The notes under the pieces are model-generated. The model was given only the letters and a program-made list of their open reading frames with translations, was not told the DNA's origin and ran no database searches. DNA of 64,000 bases, taken from positions 18,871,928-18,935,927 of the forward strand of contig CM043788.1 in assembly GCA_023974075.1 (NCBI GenBank), in the 5' to 3' direction. Positions 21,887 to 33,946 of this stretch are shown piece by piece; within the stretch, counting starts at the first letter, position 1, and the number at the start of each line of letters is the position of its first letter. The stretch is from Chaenocephalus aceratus (lineage: Eukaryota; Chordata; Actinopteri; Perciformes; Channichthyidae). Position numbers and translations under genes: made by a program.

Positions 21887-23380
21887 ATTTAAAATATAAC
21901 ATTCAATACTATGTAATATTGCTCACACCAAAATAACTGCAAGATACCGTAGTTCTCCTCTTCTGGTCACACAATGATCAGTGTGTTTGTGTCCCGCCTT
22001 AGCTGACTATGACAGTGTACCCAGTGCTTACAAGAACCAACTGATCATTACAGAACTTTTACAAAAGCAGGACAATCACAGCTATGATGCTGTGGACCCT
22101 TAAGGGAGACAACAGTGTAGTATCATGAGAAGGATTTAACAAGGTAGCTGCCTTCGTTACAAGTGCCTGCAGCTGTCACACTACAAATAACAAGGAAAAA
22201 AGGTACAACACTCCCTGAGGTGTAAAGCCTTCAATCTGCCCTAGTTTCAGCAAGATGCCATTCACAGCAACACTCTGCGGTGGGAAAATGTGCTAATGAG
22301 GCCATTTCATATCTGAACACAGACCATCTAAGGGGCAGGGGATGAAATGTTATGGGGGAACCTCTTTAAAGTGGTTTGGGCAATATGATTGCATGCCAAC
22401 ATAGTGCACCTCCCATTAAAACTGGATTACAGTTTAATGGGAGGTGCATAATTTAAAATAACCCTATATAGTCATAGTCAGACATTAGAAAATGTAGATG
22501 CTGCCAAGCTAGCACACATGCAGATATGATATTTGCATCAATCTAAATTAATAGATTTTTCAAAACGTCTAACTTTATCGTTGCTTCATTGTTGTGTTAC
22601 GTTACTGAGTTTTGTAAACCAATTTTACTTCTAGAGAATTGTATTGCTGTGTTGGTGTGGAGAGACAACTCCCTTCCATGAGCTCACAGGTTGGGGATAG
22701 TACATGATCCCCATATATTGAGGTCAGATGCAAATAACTAATAAACAGTGCCAGTGGGCATAGAGATGTAGCAATTACTTATGAGCGGTCCCCGATGATG
22801 TAGTGAATGCCTGTTTTACTTGTAACGCCCCTTTAGTGGATTATTTTGGTTAATGGTTAATCTATCCACCACGTGAAGCAGTGATGGGAGCTGACGCAGT
22901 GCACCTCAAATCAAACACCTGCTTAGCCACCCTTGCTGCGGATACAGGGGAATCTGCGAGCAGTAGCGTAGCAGATGTACTTTATTCAGCGCATGAGTCA
23001 ATTATCAACCAACAGTAATGATGTCATTGTGCTACATAAGATCCCACGATCAATAGCTAGGATATATTAAGTCCAGGAATAGGATTACTACCAGGAACCT
23101 AGATGTGGCGTGTGACGTTCATTATTTCATCTATCGCACAGTTTCTGGACTTCAGCCACACAGCGACCATGATGAAATAAGCATTAAACCATGCTGGAGT
23201 TGTCACAGTAGTCACAGAGGCTGCTGTCCCTGTTGCTGGTTAGTATTTTGAAACAGATGTGCTCATCAGGAGCAGCTGTTTGCATGGGCGACATTTAGCA
23301 TATGCAGTTAGCGTGAACAGTCGAATCCTCATGGGCAGACATTTACATTCCACTGGCAGATTTGCATCATCATTCCTCAC
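21887..23380. other. No recognised gene
   Basis: No domain-bearing ORF was found. The only structured signal is the hairpin at 22406-22447. Confidence 0.4.
22406..22447. repeat. 18-bp near-perfect hairpin
   Basis: GCACCTCCCATTAAAACTG and CAGTTTAATGGGAGGTGC are inverted complements except for one extra A, with a loop of about five bases (GATTA). Confidence 0.9.
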
Positions 23381-23384
23381 TTAA

Positions 23385-23873
23385 AGGTGGGGTAGGTAAG
23401 TTTCAGAAACCGGCTCGAGATACACTTTTTATTAGATTCCATGGAATGCTCTTAACATCCCGATAGCAATGAATATCTTAAAGTGGCTTTGGACAAAAAA
23501 ATCCATAAAAAAATGTCATCTGTGGAAACCGTAATACTGTAAAAAGCACGACCAATCCGTTTAGCCGGGCCGGCTAAACAGATTGGATTGCCGCCCTGTC
23601 TGTCAGCAGCCTTCCATCTCGTGCATGCACAAATGTATCTCGTGCCCTCATTGGGCGTGCCGTCATTGGGCGTGCATTGCAGCAGTACTTCAATGACTCG
23701 CCAGCAACAGGCGGCCACTTTCACCAGTCTGCTGATGTCATTTGCGCGTTCATGTGTGTTGGAGGAGGTGCTCTCTGTAAGGAAGTCTGAAGGAAGGGGC
23801 GGATTCTTTTCGGCTGTGTACTTTCAAATTTTAGTGCACTCGAGCCGGTTTCTGAAACTTACCTACCCCACCT
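23385..23873. mobile_element. TTAA-flanked MITE (AGGTGGGGTAGGTAAG)
   Basis: Ends AGGTGGGGTAGGTAAGTTTC and ...GAAACTTACCTACCCCACCT, both continuing through GAAACCGGCTCGAG. TTAA lies on both sides (23381-23384, 23874-23877), as in piggyBac- and Kolobok-type elements. No coding frame. It is the empty-site partner of 10878-12030. Confidence 0.92.
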
Positions 23874-23877
23874 TTAA

Positions 23878-25545
23878 CAATTTAAAGTGACTAATTGGGA
23901 CACAATCCATAGTCCTTAATCTGAGTGAAAGTGTTTTCTAAAGTGTAACTCTGCTAATTTGAGGCTTCAGTGGTTACTTAGACAAATCAAGTGTGGAGGA
24001 ACATTTATTTTTTTATGCTAAAAGACTCGGACTGCAAAAGCCAACCTGTTAAGCCCCGAGCCTGTTTTCCAGGTCTCAGGCTATAACTTCACTTATAAAA
24101 GGGGTAAATTAATAATCTTTTTTCTCAAAGCAATGATGAACCTGTGAGTTGGATGTAGAAAAGTCAGAGTCAATATAGATTTTTTTTATTTTAAAGTAAA
24201 TTCAGATTGAACATAGTAAAAAACATAAATGATAGTGTCCGTCCAAAAAAAACATTACTTATAGTGAAAACCACCCTTGAATGATGGGATAGTAGACTAG
24301 AAGCTTTAGGGATCCAAACGATAACATATAAGAAGTACCCTGTATCAAGAAAGATTGATGCAAAACAAGTGACATTTGACCTTTTTAGAGAGGTTTAGCA
24401 AACATTTGCAATATGGTCTAGCTGCAGCCGCAGCAAGTACACGACACGCCCCCTACACGACACGCCCACCTGACACGACACTACGGTGGCTGAGAGACAT
24501 TGATACCGTACATGGCAGATTAAAAACGAATTGCAAATGTTATTGTAGCATTTTAAGCAACTATTAGGCAAACTAATTAATAACCTAGTCTATCCGTTTG
24601 AGACACAACAGTATTTGACTTTAAGCACAAATCATTTTGTCTAATTAATAAATTAAAACAAAAAGGTGGCTTAGAAAACTTTTTAGTACATTTTTTAGCA
24701 AATATAAAATAGGTAATAATGAGATCATCTATTAATTATGTTTGTCTAAATGCTACACATGTATTTATACATAAATGTAGATATTTATGAACATCTAAAT
24801 ATAGTTGTTAAAGGTTTTAAGATATACATAATCACATCATGGGGTCATTAAGGTTTCAAACAGGTTCATGTAAGGTAGGCCTACTATAACATGAAAAGGT
24901 GATTTCTAAAACTAATTTCTGAATCTCACATTAGCCTGTAGTTTGGTATGTTATTGATATGGGCTGACACCCCTTCACACCCCTTTTTTAGACCAAATTA
25001 GGAGGTATGTATTATTACTTTATAAATTAAGAGTACTAGGGGTCTATTACAAAACCTTTTAAGGAATCGTCATGCATTCTGAATGTTTCCGTACTTTAAA
25101 AAGGCATCATGGTTCAAGATCCTGTTCTTGTTTAAGATTATTCATACTAATTTGTGAATTTAACATCCATATTCACTCTTCAAAACTGAAACACCAAAAC
25201 AACAATTTTTAAAGCATTGCAGGCCTAAATCTCCACATCAGTGACCTATATTTAATTTCTTTCTTCAATCAAACTTTAAAAAAGTCAAACAGCATGTTTT
25301 TAAAGATTTAATCTTTTAAGAAACAAAATATCAACTTTGAACAGAAGGGTTTAAAAACACGTTTTTAATGCAAATAAACTTGAAATATAAACGTATTTGT
25401 CATTTCAAAATTCACTTTTATTGTCTGCGTGAAAGGCACTATGAGCGAATACATATCAACATTCAAAAATTACAAAGTCGTACATTATACCATGTGCTAC
25501 TGTCTAGTATTAAGTATGGTGAGACTTTTCAGCCCGCGACCCCCG
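23878..25545. other. AT-rich stretch, nothing recognised
   Basis: Low-complexity AT-rich sequence without supported exons, paired repeats or domain-bearing ORFs. Confidence 0.45.
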
Positions 25546-25551
25546 AAATAA

Positions 25552-25734
25552 CAGTGCCAGAGACCGGCGACCCCCGACGGGATAGTGATCTCCAGTGTGC
25601 TGGGCAGTGTGGCGGCGGAGGGAGCCGAGGGCACCACCGGAGGAGAGGCGAGCGATGACAGCAGCATCACCGTGGTGCAGATAGGGCAGAACGGGGAGTA
25701 CCTGGGCCACGGCGCGGCTCCCCGCACAGACTGA
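25552..25734 (+). CDS. Possible terminal coding exon, unrecognised protein
   Basis: A GC-rich stretch in AT-rich surroundings stays open from after a stop at 25549 to a TGA at 25732-25734. Its C-terminal part contains 'GTTGGEASDDSSITVVQIG' and 'QNGEYLGHGAAPRTD', which reads like a real protein end. Upstream there are AG dinucleotides that could act as acceptors (ACTTTTCAG at 25532; AAATAACAG near 25554). Only the second gives this open frame. There is no ATG and no recognised upstream exon within the window. A Harbinger-like MITE begins just after the stop and would lie in the 3' UTR. The alternative is a chance ORF or a fragment of an unknown repeat. Confidence 0.3.
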   Translation, partial: QCQRPATPDGIVISSVLGSVAAEGAEGTTGGEASDDSSITVVQIGQNGEYLGHGAAPRTD

Positions 25735-25744
25735 GGGGACTTGT

Positions 25745-26305
25745 TATACCTCATTCACACCAACGCAACTCCGGTTCAAGCTCCGTGCTAGAGCTTTTCA
25801 GGTTCAGAACCGGTTCTTCGGTTTAGCTCCGACTCTTTTCACACCGCCCAGAGTCCGACTGGTGCTGCGTCATTGCGTCATCGTTTGCGTCATGACGTAA
25901 CCGTTTGCGTGCCTGCTTCATAAAGCCAAACAGCGCGGAAACCCCTCACAGCTCACACCGACAACAACAACAATGGCTGATTGTGCACCAGCTTCCTCTG
26001 TACCTCTTCGGAAGACCAGATTCCCAGTAGGTAGCTGGTCTCTTCAGTGGACCACTGCTGCTTGTTAAGTTTCTCCATCGTTGTGTACAAACTGGATAAA
26101 ACGCGGGCTTTTTGTTGTTGTTCAGGAGTTGATCCCGCCCCTGCCCCCGCCTCGACGTAAGCATGACGTATGCGGTGCTTTTGCTCTAGCCGGACAATTT
26201 TTTGGTGCTTAAAACAAACCGGATTCCGGAGCTAAGAGGCTGCTCCGCTGCGGTGTGAACAAGAAAACCCGGTGCTTTTCAAGCTCCAGCTCCGAACCGT
26301 TAATT
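25745..26305. mobile_element. PIF/Harbinger-like non-autonomous element
   Basis: The two sides share inverted blocks around TTTTCACACCGC / GCGGTGTGAACAAG and AGCTCCGACTC / GAGCTTGAAAAGCACC. The interior carries a Myb-like fragment on the minus strand (25953-26078). Exact termini and the TSD are not resolved because a hAT is inserted at its right edge. Confidence 0.5.
25953..26078 (-). pseudogene. Harbinger Myb/SANT-like fragment
   Basis: An ATG at 26078 opens 'MEKLNKQQWSTEETSYLLGI' followed by 'WSSEEVQRKL', then diverges and stops after 41 codons. The spacing of Trp and acidic residues (W-S-x-E-E-x-x-x-L-L-x-I-W) is that of the Myb/SANT-like DNA-binding protein encoded by PIF/Harbinger transposons as a second ORF. 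Only the start of the domain survives. Confidence 0.6.
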
Positions 26306-26319
26306 ACCTGTACTCGGCG

Positions 26320-27728
26320 TAGGGCTGGGCGATTTGGCCTAAAAATAAAATCGCGATTTTTCTTTTTCTAACTAATGGACCATTTTCGATTTAAACCTCG
26401 ATTTTTTTCTGTTTTTTTCTAAACAAACCAGACCATGGCAACATTTTAATACATATTTTCTTTATTAACACAATACAAATAAATGAGATTACCAAGTAGT
26501 CTAGGCCTATGTGAACAAATCAGTTGTTCAAGAATAAAATAAAAAAAAAAACAGCACCACGGCACTTGGCTGTCATTAATGTGCAAAGATTTTTTTTTAA
26601 ATCAAACTGAAAAAAAAATCTCTTGTAGGCCATCCTGAAAAAACTTGTAAAATGAAATACAACAAATAATAAATAATGATAATGAAATGAATAATAAAAA
26701 AATACCCTCAAACAAAACAACATCCCTTTAACTTTCTAGGAAGTTGTCTTTCTACAGACCTTACACAGAACAGTTGTTTGTTCTATGTATGACCGCTTGT
26801 ACCCGAACCACTTCCATACAACTGAAGTAGCACCTTTTTTAGGAATGAGTTCTTCATCTGTGTTCGTGGACATTTTTATGGTACGTCTGTCGGTGAAGCG
26901 GTGAATGTGATTGTAGTAGGCTATGTGACTACCCGATCTGCAGCTCTGCACATGCGCACAGTGTTATAAATTAAAATCAATGTTTTTGATGGCATAAAGT
27001 ACCTTAAACATACCGTCAGTTTAAATACTGTTTTATACTGAAAAACCAGAAGTTCTCGTGCGCAGTTGTTAAGCTTTTATTCTGAAAATCCTTCATCTCC
27101 GGTTAGCATTTAGCATGTGGCTAATATACCATTTACTATAGAGGTGAATTTAGTAGCGATATGACACGGAGTGTTGCACACCGAAACCTACTGATTTCAA
27201 CACTACAACTACTGTATAGACGTCGAGATATTATTATTGCTGAATATTAAATGAAGGTACAGTTTATTTGAATACGTTTGTTTACAGACGTGGGTAGCAT
27301 GAGACAACATCCGGAACTACCAGAAATGAAACCAGCCGTGAAGTTTTTCCTGTATTGAGTATTGATTACAGCGTTCAAAACCATATTAATGAAAAGTCAT
27401 GAAAGAGATAAGGAGGAGAAAAGGCGTGTTTAGTTATATATGTAATGTACAATGTCTGAGTCCTCTGTTATGCTCAACAACGAACACAGCATAACAACAG
27501 CAGATCGGGCAGAGCTGCAGATCGGGTAGTCACAGGCAATGTGGCTGAGTTTTGTGCGCATTCTGGAAAGTGAGAGAGTAAGCTACTACGGAGTCCCTTA
27601 AAGCAAAACAAATCTGCGGAGTCTAGAAATGTTTTTAAATCGCGATTTTTCGGTTCAGCCATTTCACAAACCGTAGGAAAGTAAAAATGCAAATTAATCG
27701 TGAAAACCGAAAAAATCGCCCAGCCCTA
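26320..27728 (-). mobile_element. hAT non-autonomous element (TAGGGCTGGGCGAT), perfect TSD
   Basis: Ends TAGGGCTGGGCGATTTGGCC and ...GAAAAAATCGCCCAGCCCTA; TSD ACTCGGCG identical at 26312-26319 and 27729-27736. Internal AATCGCGATTTTT repeats flank a minus-strand remnant of transposase. Confidence 0.95.
26736..26873 (-). pseudogene. hAT transposase N-terminus (BED finger start)
   Basis: From the Met at 26873: 'MSTNTDEELIPKKGATSVV' then 'WKWFGYKRSY' and C-x2-C ('LCKVCRK'), the first half of a ZBED-type zinc finger. The frame ends before the His pair, so the finger is incomplete. It lies inside the hAT at 26320-27728. Confidence 0.65.
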
Positions 27729-27809
27729 ACTCGGCGCACCATATTGTCTGTTCTCTGTAAACCTCCATGTCTGATTAAATATCCTTGCGTCAGCGTCTCA
27801 CGTGTTGGG

Positions 27810-28205
27810 CACGCTCTCTTCTGACCATATTTGGAAGTACTACTTCACACCCCTAATAATCACCACCGGACAAGTTAGGAATCAGCTCTCGAAGATCAAC
27901 GTGAGGAAGGCAAGGGGGCCAGAGAACACCAACCCCCGAGTGCTCAAGGCGTCTGCAGGTCAATTAAAAGGAGTTTTTCAGCACCTCTTCAGTCTCTCCT
28001 TGAAGCTGATGAAGGTGCCGGACATCTGGAAGACCTCCTGCATTGTCCCGGTGCCCAAAAAGACACGCCCCAGCACTCCAGGAGACTACAGGCCTTTTGC
28101 TCTGACTTCACACGTCATGAAGATCCTTGAGAGACTGATTCTGTAGCACCTCAAACCCCTCGTGTGTGACTCCATGGACCCTACAGTTTGCCTACCAGGA
28201 AAACA
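27810..28205 (+). pseudogene. LINE reverse transcriptase fragment (Rex1-like)
   Basis: The frame 27802-28146 reads 'INVRKARGPENTNPRVLKAS', 'LFSLSLKLMKVPDIWKTSC' and 'IVPVPKKTRPSTPGDYRPFA', the N-terminal part of a non-LTR RT (domains 0-2: 'GPD...', 'W...ivPvpKk', 'DYRPvaLts'). It continues past one stop to 'HLKPLVCDSMDP'. The rest of the RT, including F/YADD, is absent, cut by the hAT starting at 28217. The wording fits fish Rex1; L2/CR1 relatives are the alternative. Confidence 0.75.
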
Positions 28206-28216
28206 TTGGTGTAGAG

Positions 28217-29354
28217 CAGGGGTCGGCAACAGGCGGAACGCGGTCCGGATCCGGACGCCGACCTATACGTACCCGGATCTATAATCAGTACATTAATAGG
28301 GGATTTCAATTTTGACGGGGCGATTCTATTTTCTATTTCCGCGCCGACATGGGGCGAAAGAGACGAGTGAGCGATACAGGGAGAGAAACACAGAAGAAGA
28401 GATGAGAGCGTGGCAGAGAGAAGCGGAGAGGAAAGTGAGTGAAGAGAAGAGTTAGTGATACAGGGAGAGAAGACGGAGAGGAGAGTGAACAGGCGTGTTA
28501 GCGGCAGAAAGGGAGAGACAAATAATTACACATGGCGCTCTCCAAGAAGAGGAAAGTGGACAGTGAGAACAGCGCTTTTAACCCTGAGTGGACGACTCAT
28601 TCATGTTATCCTGCCCACTGGGAGCACAGAACCAGTGTGTCTCATTTGTTCAGAGACCGTGGGCGCTCATTAAAAGTGCCAAAACGCACTGTGAGACAAA
28701 AACACAAAGTGTTCGACCAAACATTACCTCTCAAGTCAGAACTGAGGTCACAAAAAATAAGCAGTCTCAGAGCCCAATATGATCAGTTGACCAGGATCAA
28801 AATTAAAACTAAATATCGTTCCAGGGCAGGCTAACCGGGGCTAACCAATGAGCACCTGCATGTGTGTATGAGAATAGCCCTGACACCATTTCAGCCTAGA
28901 TTTAAACTCCTGGCAGGACAGCTGGAGCTCAATTCTCGCACTGAATTAAAAAAAAATGATTGAGGGACTGCAATATAAGAGGGAAGAAAGAGAAACTTTA
29001 AAACGTGCAATTGTTTATGATGTGTAAACTAAGACTGATATTGTTCTATAATCGGCTCGAACTGTTAAGTCATGATGTGGAATGGTTAACAAAGAAAAAG
29101 GGAAACTCAAGTTGCTGCTACACTTTATTTTATTTATCTAAAATTAAGCACTTTTGTGATGCACACATTTTCAAAAGCTATTTTATTTATTTTCTCTATT
29201 TTATTTTTAGATGCAGCCAGAGAGGAAACATTACACATATCCACAGTATTTACTATAATCTGTATAGTTCAATGTTAATTGACAATACATACAGTAATGT
29301 TGTTTTTGAATTGTACTTTCTTTATTTGATTGGCAGTCAGTTGTTGATTACATG
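28217..29354 (+). mobile_element. hAT (Charlie-type) fragment, CAGGGGTCGGCAAC terminus
   Basis: CAGGGGTCGGCAACAGG at 28217 is a typical Charlie-group hAT left end. It follows GTGTAGAG, the presumptive target. The matching right end was not found before the LTR at 29355, so the copy is truncated or rearranged. It carries the 28532 ORF. Confidence 0.6.
28532..28834 (+). pseudogene. hAT transposase N-terminal remnant (GTF2IRD2/ZBED-like)
   Basis: ATG at 28532 gives 'MALSKKRKVDSENSAFNPEW', then frame changes. The alternative frame 28588-28782 supplies 'GAQNQCVSFVQRP', and the original frame resumes with 'HKVFDQTLPLKSELRSQKI' and 'SLRAQYDQLTRI'. This order matches the N-terminus of Charlie8/GTF2IRD2-related transposases (NLS, C2H2/BED-like finger, linker). 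Two shifts break the finger. The catalytic core is absent. Confidence 0.7.
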
Positions 29355-30768
29355 TGTGGCATACAGAGCCATCAGTGAGTTGATATACCTACATTATTAG
29401 TTAACATGTTAACATGATTTGCATTTGGTATAGCTCATGTTCAGAATGTGGTGAGAATTGTCTGTGTGTTTTCTGATAAGGAATGATTGGTTTATTGTTT
29501 GAAAAATTGAGTGTTATCTAGCAGTATGTAGTGTCTAACTCCGACCAGCAGAGGGCGAGTTCGCTACACTGTGTTGGGGACAAAGAGAAGTCTCGCGTGA
29601 AAACGTTCAGAGAACGTAAACACACACTTGAGTGAAGTCACGGGCTGAAGTCGAATAGTCCATTTAGCTTAGGAACCTTCCTAAAGGAGTGAAATGACCC
29701 GGAAGTCCCTCAGTGGCAGCCATGAAAGTGCCGTTCGAATTCTCTAGAATGATGAGAATGATAGGAAAGGAGGTTTCAAACTTCCTTTATAACCTCCTTT
29801 AGCTTAGGAACCACTGGACCTCCCTAACCGACAGGAGAAGCGAAAATGCTGCCCCACAATGCCTTGCAGCCGCAGCATTTGCCGTCACTCAACAGTCGGC
29901 CGTTCACGGAAACAACCGATTATGACCGAGAAATGATATCATGAAAGTTACGGTGCTTATTAAGCTTTTTAAAAACGTATGTGGTAAGTTGTCAAAGTGC
30001 TTTGTTTTGAACGTTCATCATTATTATACTCAAAAAGAGAAATATGACCGTTGTTTTTCTGAAATTCAAATAAAGTCAACTTTATTCACAGTCTTTACTG
30101 AGCTGTGTGGTGTGGTTCAACTTTTAAAAGATGTTTGAATGGTGATATACACAGTGATAGATGTTAAGGACTAACGTTTATAATAAAACATTTGTTTTGA
30201 TTTTAAGATCTTTTCATAGTTCATACAATCTTTGGGATCATTAGTATTAATGTGGGACCGGAGGGAGAGGGTGATGAGCATAAGTTTTCACTTTCCTTTT
30301 TATTTTCAATTCCAACTTTGGTCCTGAAGAATATGTTTCTCTGTTGTCCACGTTCATAAAGCAAAGCAGCAGCATCAGAGCACGGTGCAGAGTCTCCAGA
30401 TGAGTTCACAGTAGTCCCTCGTTCTTATTAAACATCCATGTTGTAGTCCGCTGTATAGAAAACTGTGGTTTCCATAGTTCCCCCACAGCAGCAGACGCAC
30501 ACAATGACGTCCGCTGGCGCATCATAAACACTCGGATAGTGAAAGTGCATTCGGATTCTCTAAAGTACCGCAGTCTCCTTCTCCTAAATCCTTTTGAATT
30601 CTCCTATCCACTATCCCTTAACCCCGTGACGTTTCACTCAAAGGTCAAGGAATAGACGATAGGGTTTAACTTAGGAGCTGATTTTTAAACTATCCGACTG
30701 CAGCCACGGTGTGTGTGTGTGTGGCGAACTGGGATAATAAGATATATATTTTTGCTCTTTGCAGTAAG
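29355..30768 (+). repeat. LTR copy A of the Gypsy element, with MITE inside
   Basis: TGTGGCATACAGAGCCATCA through AGTGAAGTCACG matches LTR copy C at 47217 closely. After the inserted MITE (29643-30705) the LTR resumes with the (GT)n tract and GGCGAACTGGGATAATAAGA...GCTCTTTGCAG, also seen in copies B and C. The end after GCAG diverges from copy B. Confidence 0.85.
29643..30705. mobile_element. MITE in LTR copy A, 3-bp TSD ACG
   Basis: Ends GGCTGAAGTCGAATAGTCCA and ...AACTATCCGACTGCAGCC. ACG on both sides (29640-29642, 30706-30708). The 3-bp duplication and GG-start termini fit PIF/Harbinger-type MITEs. Internal blocks (GTGAAATGACCCGGAAGT; GAATTCTCTAGAATG) are related to the MITE at 47499-48603. 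No coding frame. Confidence 0.75.
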
Positions 30769-30846
30769 AACGGAGAGTTGGAATTGTGTGTGAATATGTT
30801 ATGTGTGAGTTTATGATCCCGGTTGGACTTTATGTAGTGGTGTTTT

Positions 30847-33820
30847 CAACCCAGTCTCACGGCATTTCGGTTCACCAACACGATTTTTAATCTATTGATT
30901 CGTGTTCACCATCACGATTTGCCCCTTTTTTCGTGTTGCACAGCACGATTTTAAAAGCAATGTATTTCTACTGTAACGTGTTTCGTGCCTGCAGGCTGCA
31001 GCACGTCTTTTTCTCCTCCGGTCGGGTCGTGGAAGACCGGAAGCTGTGTGGTTCATAAAAACATGTTCTTACTCAATATCAAGCCACAGTTTTGCTTTTA
31101 TTTTAAATCGTATAATTTCGGACTTTTGTTGTCGTCTGTGAGGAAAATAAATGGGGCTCAGAGCCTCAGGATACTGAAATCTGTATTTTTTAAATCTTTT
31201 TTTCCTTCTAATTTATTATTCTTTTCAAAATAACACACTGTTATTTACTCACCAATAACACACAATTATCCTTGCTTTTATTTATTGGTTTAATTCCATA
31301 ATCTCGGGCTTTTTTGGCGTCCGTCAGGAACTGAATTTCAAATAAATATAACCGGAAACAGACTAGGCATTTCGAGCGATTACCCAGATCCTCAGCTTGG
31401 TTTTAAGAGCTCGCTGATTGGATGTGTTTAGCCGCAATGCATGCTGGGATTTGGTGTTTATATTATATGAAATCCGGAAAACATTTTAAAAGTATAAAAT
31501 AATACTTAATTCCGAGTGCTCTTGCTTTTCTCTTTGAAAGTCATCACATAACGGCATTGTGATACACGGTTCGGCTGCATTACATATTACAGATCTGCCG
31601 TAGTTCTTTATTTATAGAGCCCTGATGAGAAGACCTTTGGAAAAACTGGAAGAAATGGCGCCGAAACTGAATACTTGACGTGGATCATAAATAGATCAAC
31701 AATTAAACAACATCTTCAATTTCTCTTCACACAATACGTCTCCTTGCAGTATCAACACTAATTCGGCTGACTTTTACATTTGATCTAATTCATAGATAGG
31801 TTATATTTACACCATAACGGTGCACAGCTGATAGAAAAGGACTGTAGTTTTCAAAGATATTACTGATTTTCTTTGAATGTAAGAATGTAAATACTGAGTC
31901 TGAAATAGTATAGCAATATGCTGTAAAATGATGTGAAAGCATGCATAAAACTATACATCTTCAGATGTTGTACATACACACTAATAATACAAAGTTATTA
32001 TGGCTGTGTGCACCTTGTGTGCACCGCCTAGTGGTTAAAGCACGTTATTGAATTATTGTTTTTATGTGTTATATTTGATTAAAAACATATTAAGAGTAAT
32101 ACTTTCATAGGGGGAAAGTATAAATATAGAAATCTAGAATATAAAAAATCAAGAAGAACTATAAGTGATCTCTACAATAAAACAGTTTAGTGCAGGATGT
32201 ACACAGATATTAATAGGAGGAGGTGCAAAACAAAAAAACGGATTAACCTTTATTTAAACATTAAATATTAAATATTAAGCCTGACAAAGTAATTAACGTC
32301 TAATATATTGCTTTCCTGCAATGTTAACTATGTTGAAGCACTTATTTTAACTGATATTATACATATGGATTATACTCTTATGTATGTAGATAGAATAAGA
32401 AATGTGCAGAAATGACAGTTTAATGGTGGAGGTACACACATATTGATAGATGTCTTGTAATGCACTGTTGAGGAACCTGTGACCCAAGTTTTTCATTCAT
32501 TGCATAACTACACCCGTAGTTGTGTATGACATGTCAATAAACCTTTGAAAATCTTGAAAGGGATGTGCAAAATAGCCATAATATACAGTCTTTAATTAAC
32601 TATTAGTAGAGAATAACAAGTAATGAATATACTTTATTACTTGTTTCCATTCATGTCAATTGCAGATACATGTGTAGTCTTCTCAAGCACCAACTATCAA
32701 ATATCTCTCCTGATTGTTGGCACTTGACAATCACCTTCCCTGAATTTTACTCAGGTGTAACTAAAGTCTGATTTAAGGGTTGTTTATATTTCACATAATT
32801 AATCAGAATCTGCAAAGTAACTCAAATAATGCAGTGGAGTAAAAATAACCAGGTTAACCTCTGAATTGTCGTGGAGTAGAATTACAAAGTAGCAATGAGC
32901 TGTCATGTGGGTATATATTAATGCTGCGCATTATGGACACAAGTGATTTTCACCCATTTATTAATTATATGTTTTACATTGATAACACCAATGTGTTTAA
33001 TAATGGCAACTTCTAATTGTGGGAAAAAACGAAAACGTCAGTAGAGACGTCCCATAGAACATTTTGCGAAAACACAATAGTGTAGTGTGTAGTTCTGGGG
33101 GGGCGTTCGATTCCAGTTTTGGATAGTCTGGTGTGGTTTCGTTCCATTTCACACAGCTGTTTGACGCTCTGCGTAACCTGACGGGAACAGTAGTCCTAAA
33201 CGATAGCTGGGGATTATGGGTAGTGTAGTGTCTTCGGCCATCCTAAACTCAGAAATGTTGACAATCGCAATGATGCTCGAAATGTCCCTTATAGGCCTAC
33301 GTCTGTTTTCCGGTTATTTTTATTTTGAAATTCAGTTCCTGACGGACACCAAAAAAGCCCGAGATTATGGAATTAAACCAATAAATAAAAGCAAGGATAA
33401 TTGTGTGTTATTGGTGAGTAAATAACAGTGTGTTATTTTGAAAAGAATAACAAATTAGAAGGAAAAAAATATTTAAAAATACAGATTTCAGTATCCTGAG
33501 GCTCTGAGCCCCGTTTATTTTCCTCACAGACGGCAACAAAAGTCCGAAATTATACGATTTAAAATAAAATCAATAATTGTGGCTTGATATTGAGTAAGAA
33601 CATGTTTTTATGAACCACACAGCTTCCGGTCTTCCACGACCCGACCGGAGAAAAAAGACGTGCTGCAGCCTGCAGGCACGAAACACGTTACCAGTAGAAA
33701 TACATTGCTTTTAAAATCGTGCTGTGCAACACGAAAAAAAGGGGCAAATCGTGATGGTGAACACGAATCAATAGATTAAAAATCGTGTTGGTGAACACGA
33801 AATGCCGTGAGACTGGGTTG
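30847..33820. mobile_element. Large element with ~540-bp terminal inverted repeats
   Basis: The left TIR 30847 to about 31383 and right TIR about 33275-33820 are nearly identical inverted copies, from CAACCCAGTCTCACGGCATT inward to ACCGGAAAACAGAC and ATTTCGAGC. Flanking 8-mers GGTGTTTT (30839-30846) and GGTGTTTA (33821-33828) agree at 7 of 8. The 1.9-kb centre is AT-rich with no ORF of note, so it is non-autonomous. Superfamily not assigned. Confidence 0.9.
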
Positions 33821-33946
33821 GGTGTTTATGAACGTTACTTGTTCAGCAAACGTAACGTACTGAAAATGGCTAGCCAGTAGTTAGCACTGGTGGCCTAGTT
33901 AGCTTGAGCGAGCGTGAGGCGGGAGAGTAGAACTATGAGCGGTTAA

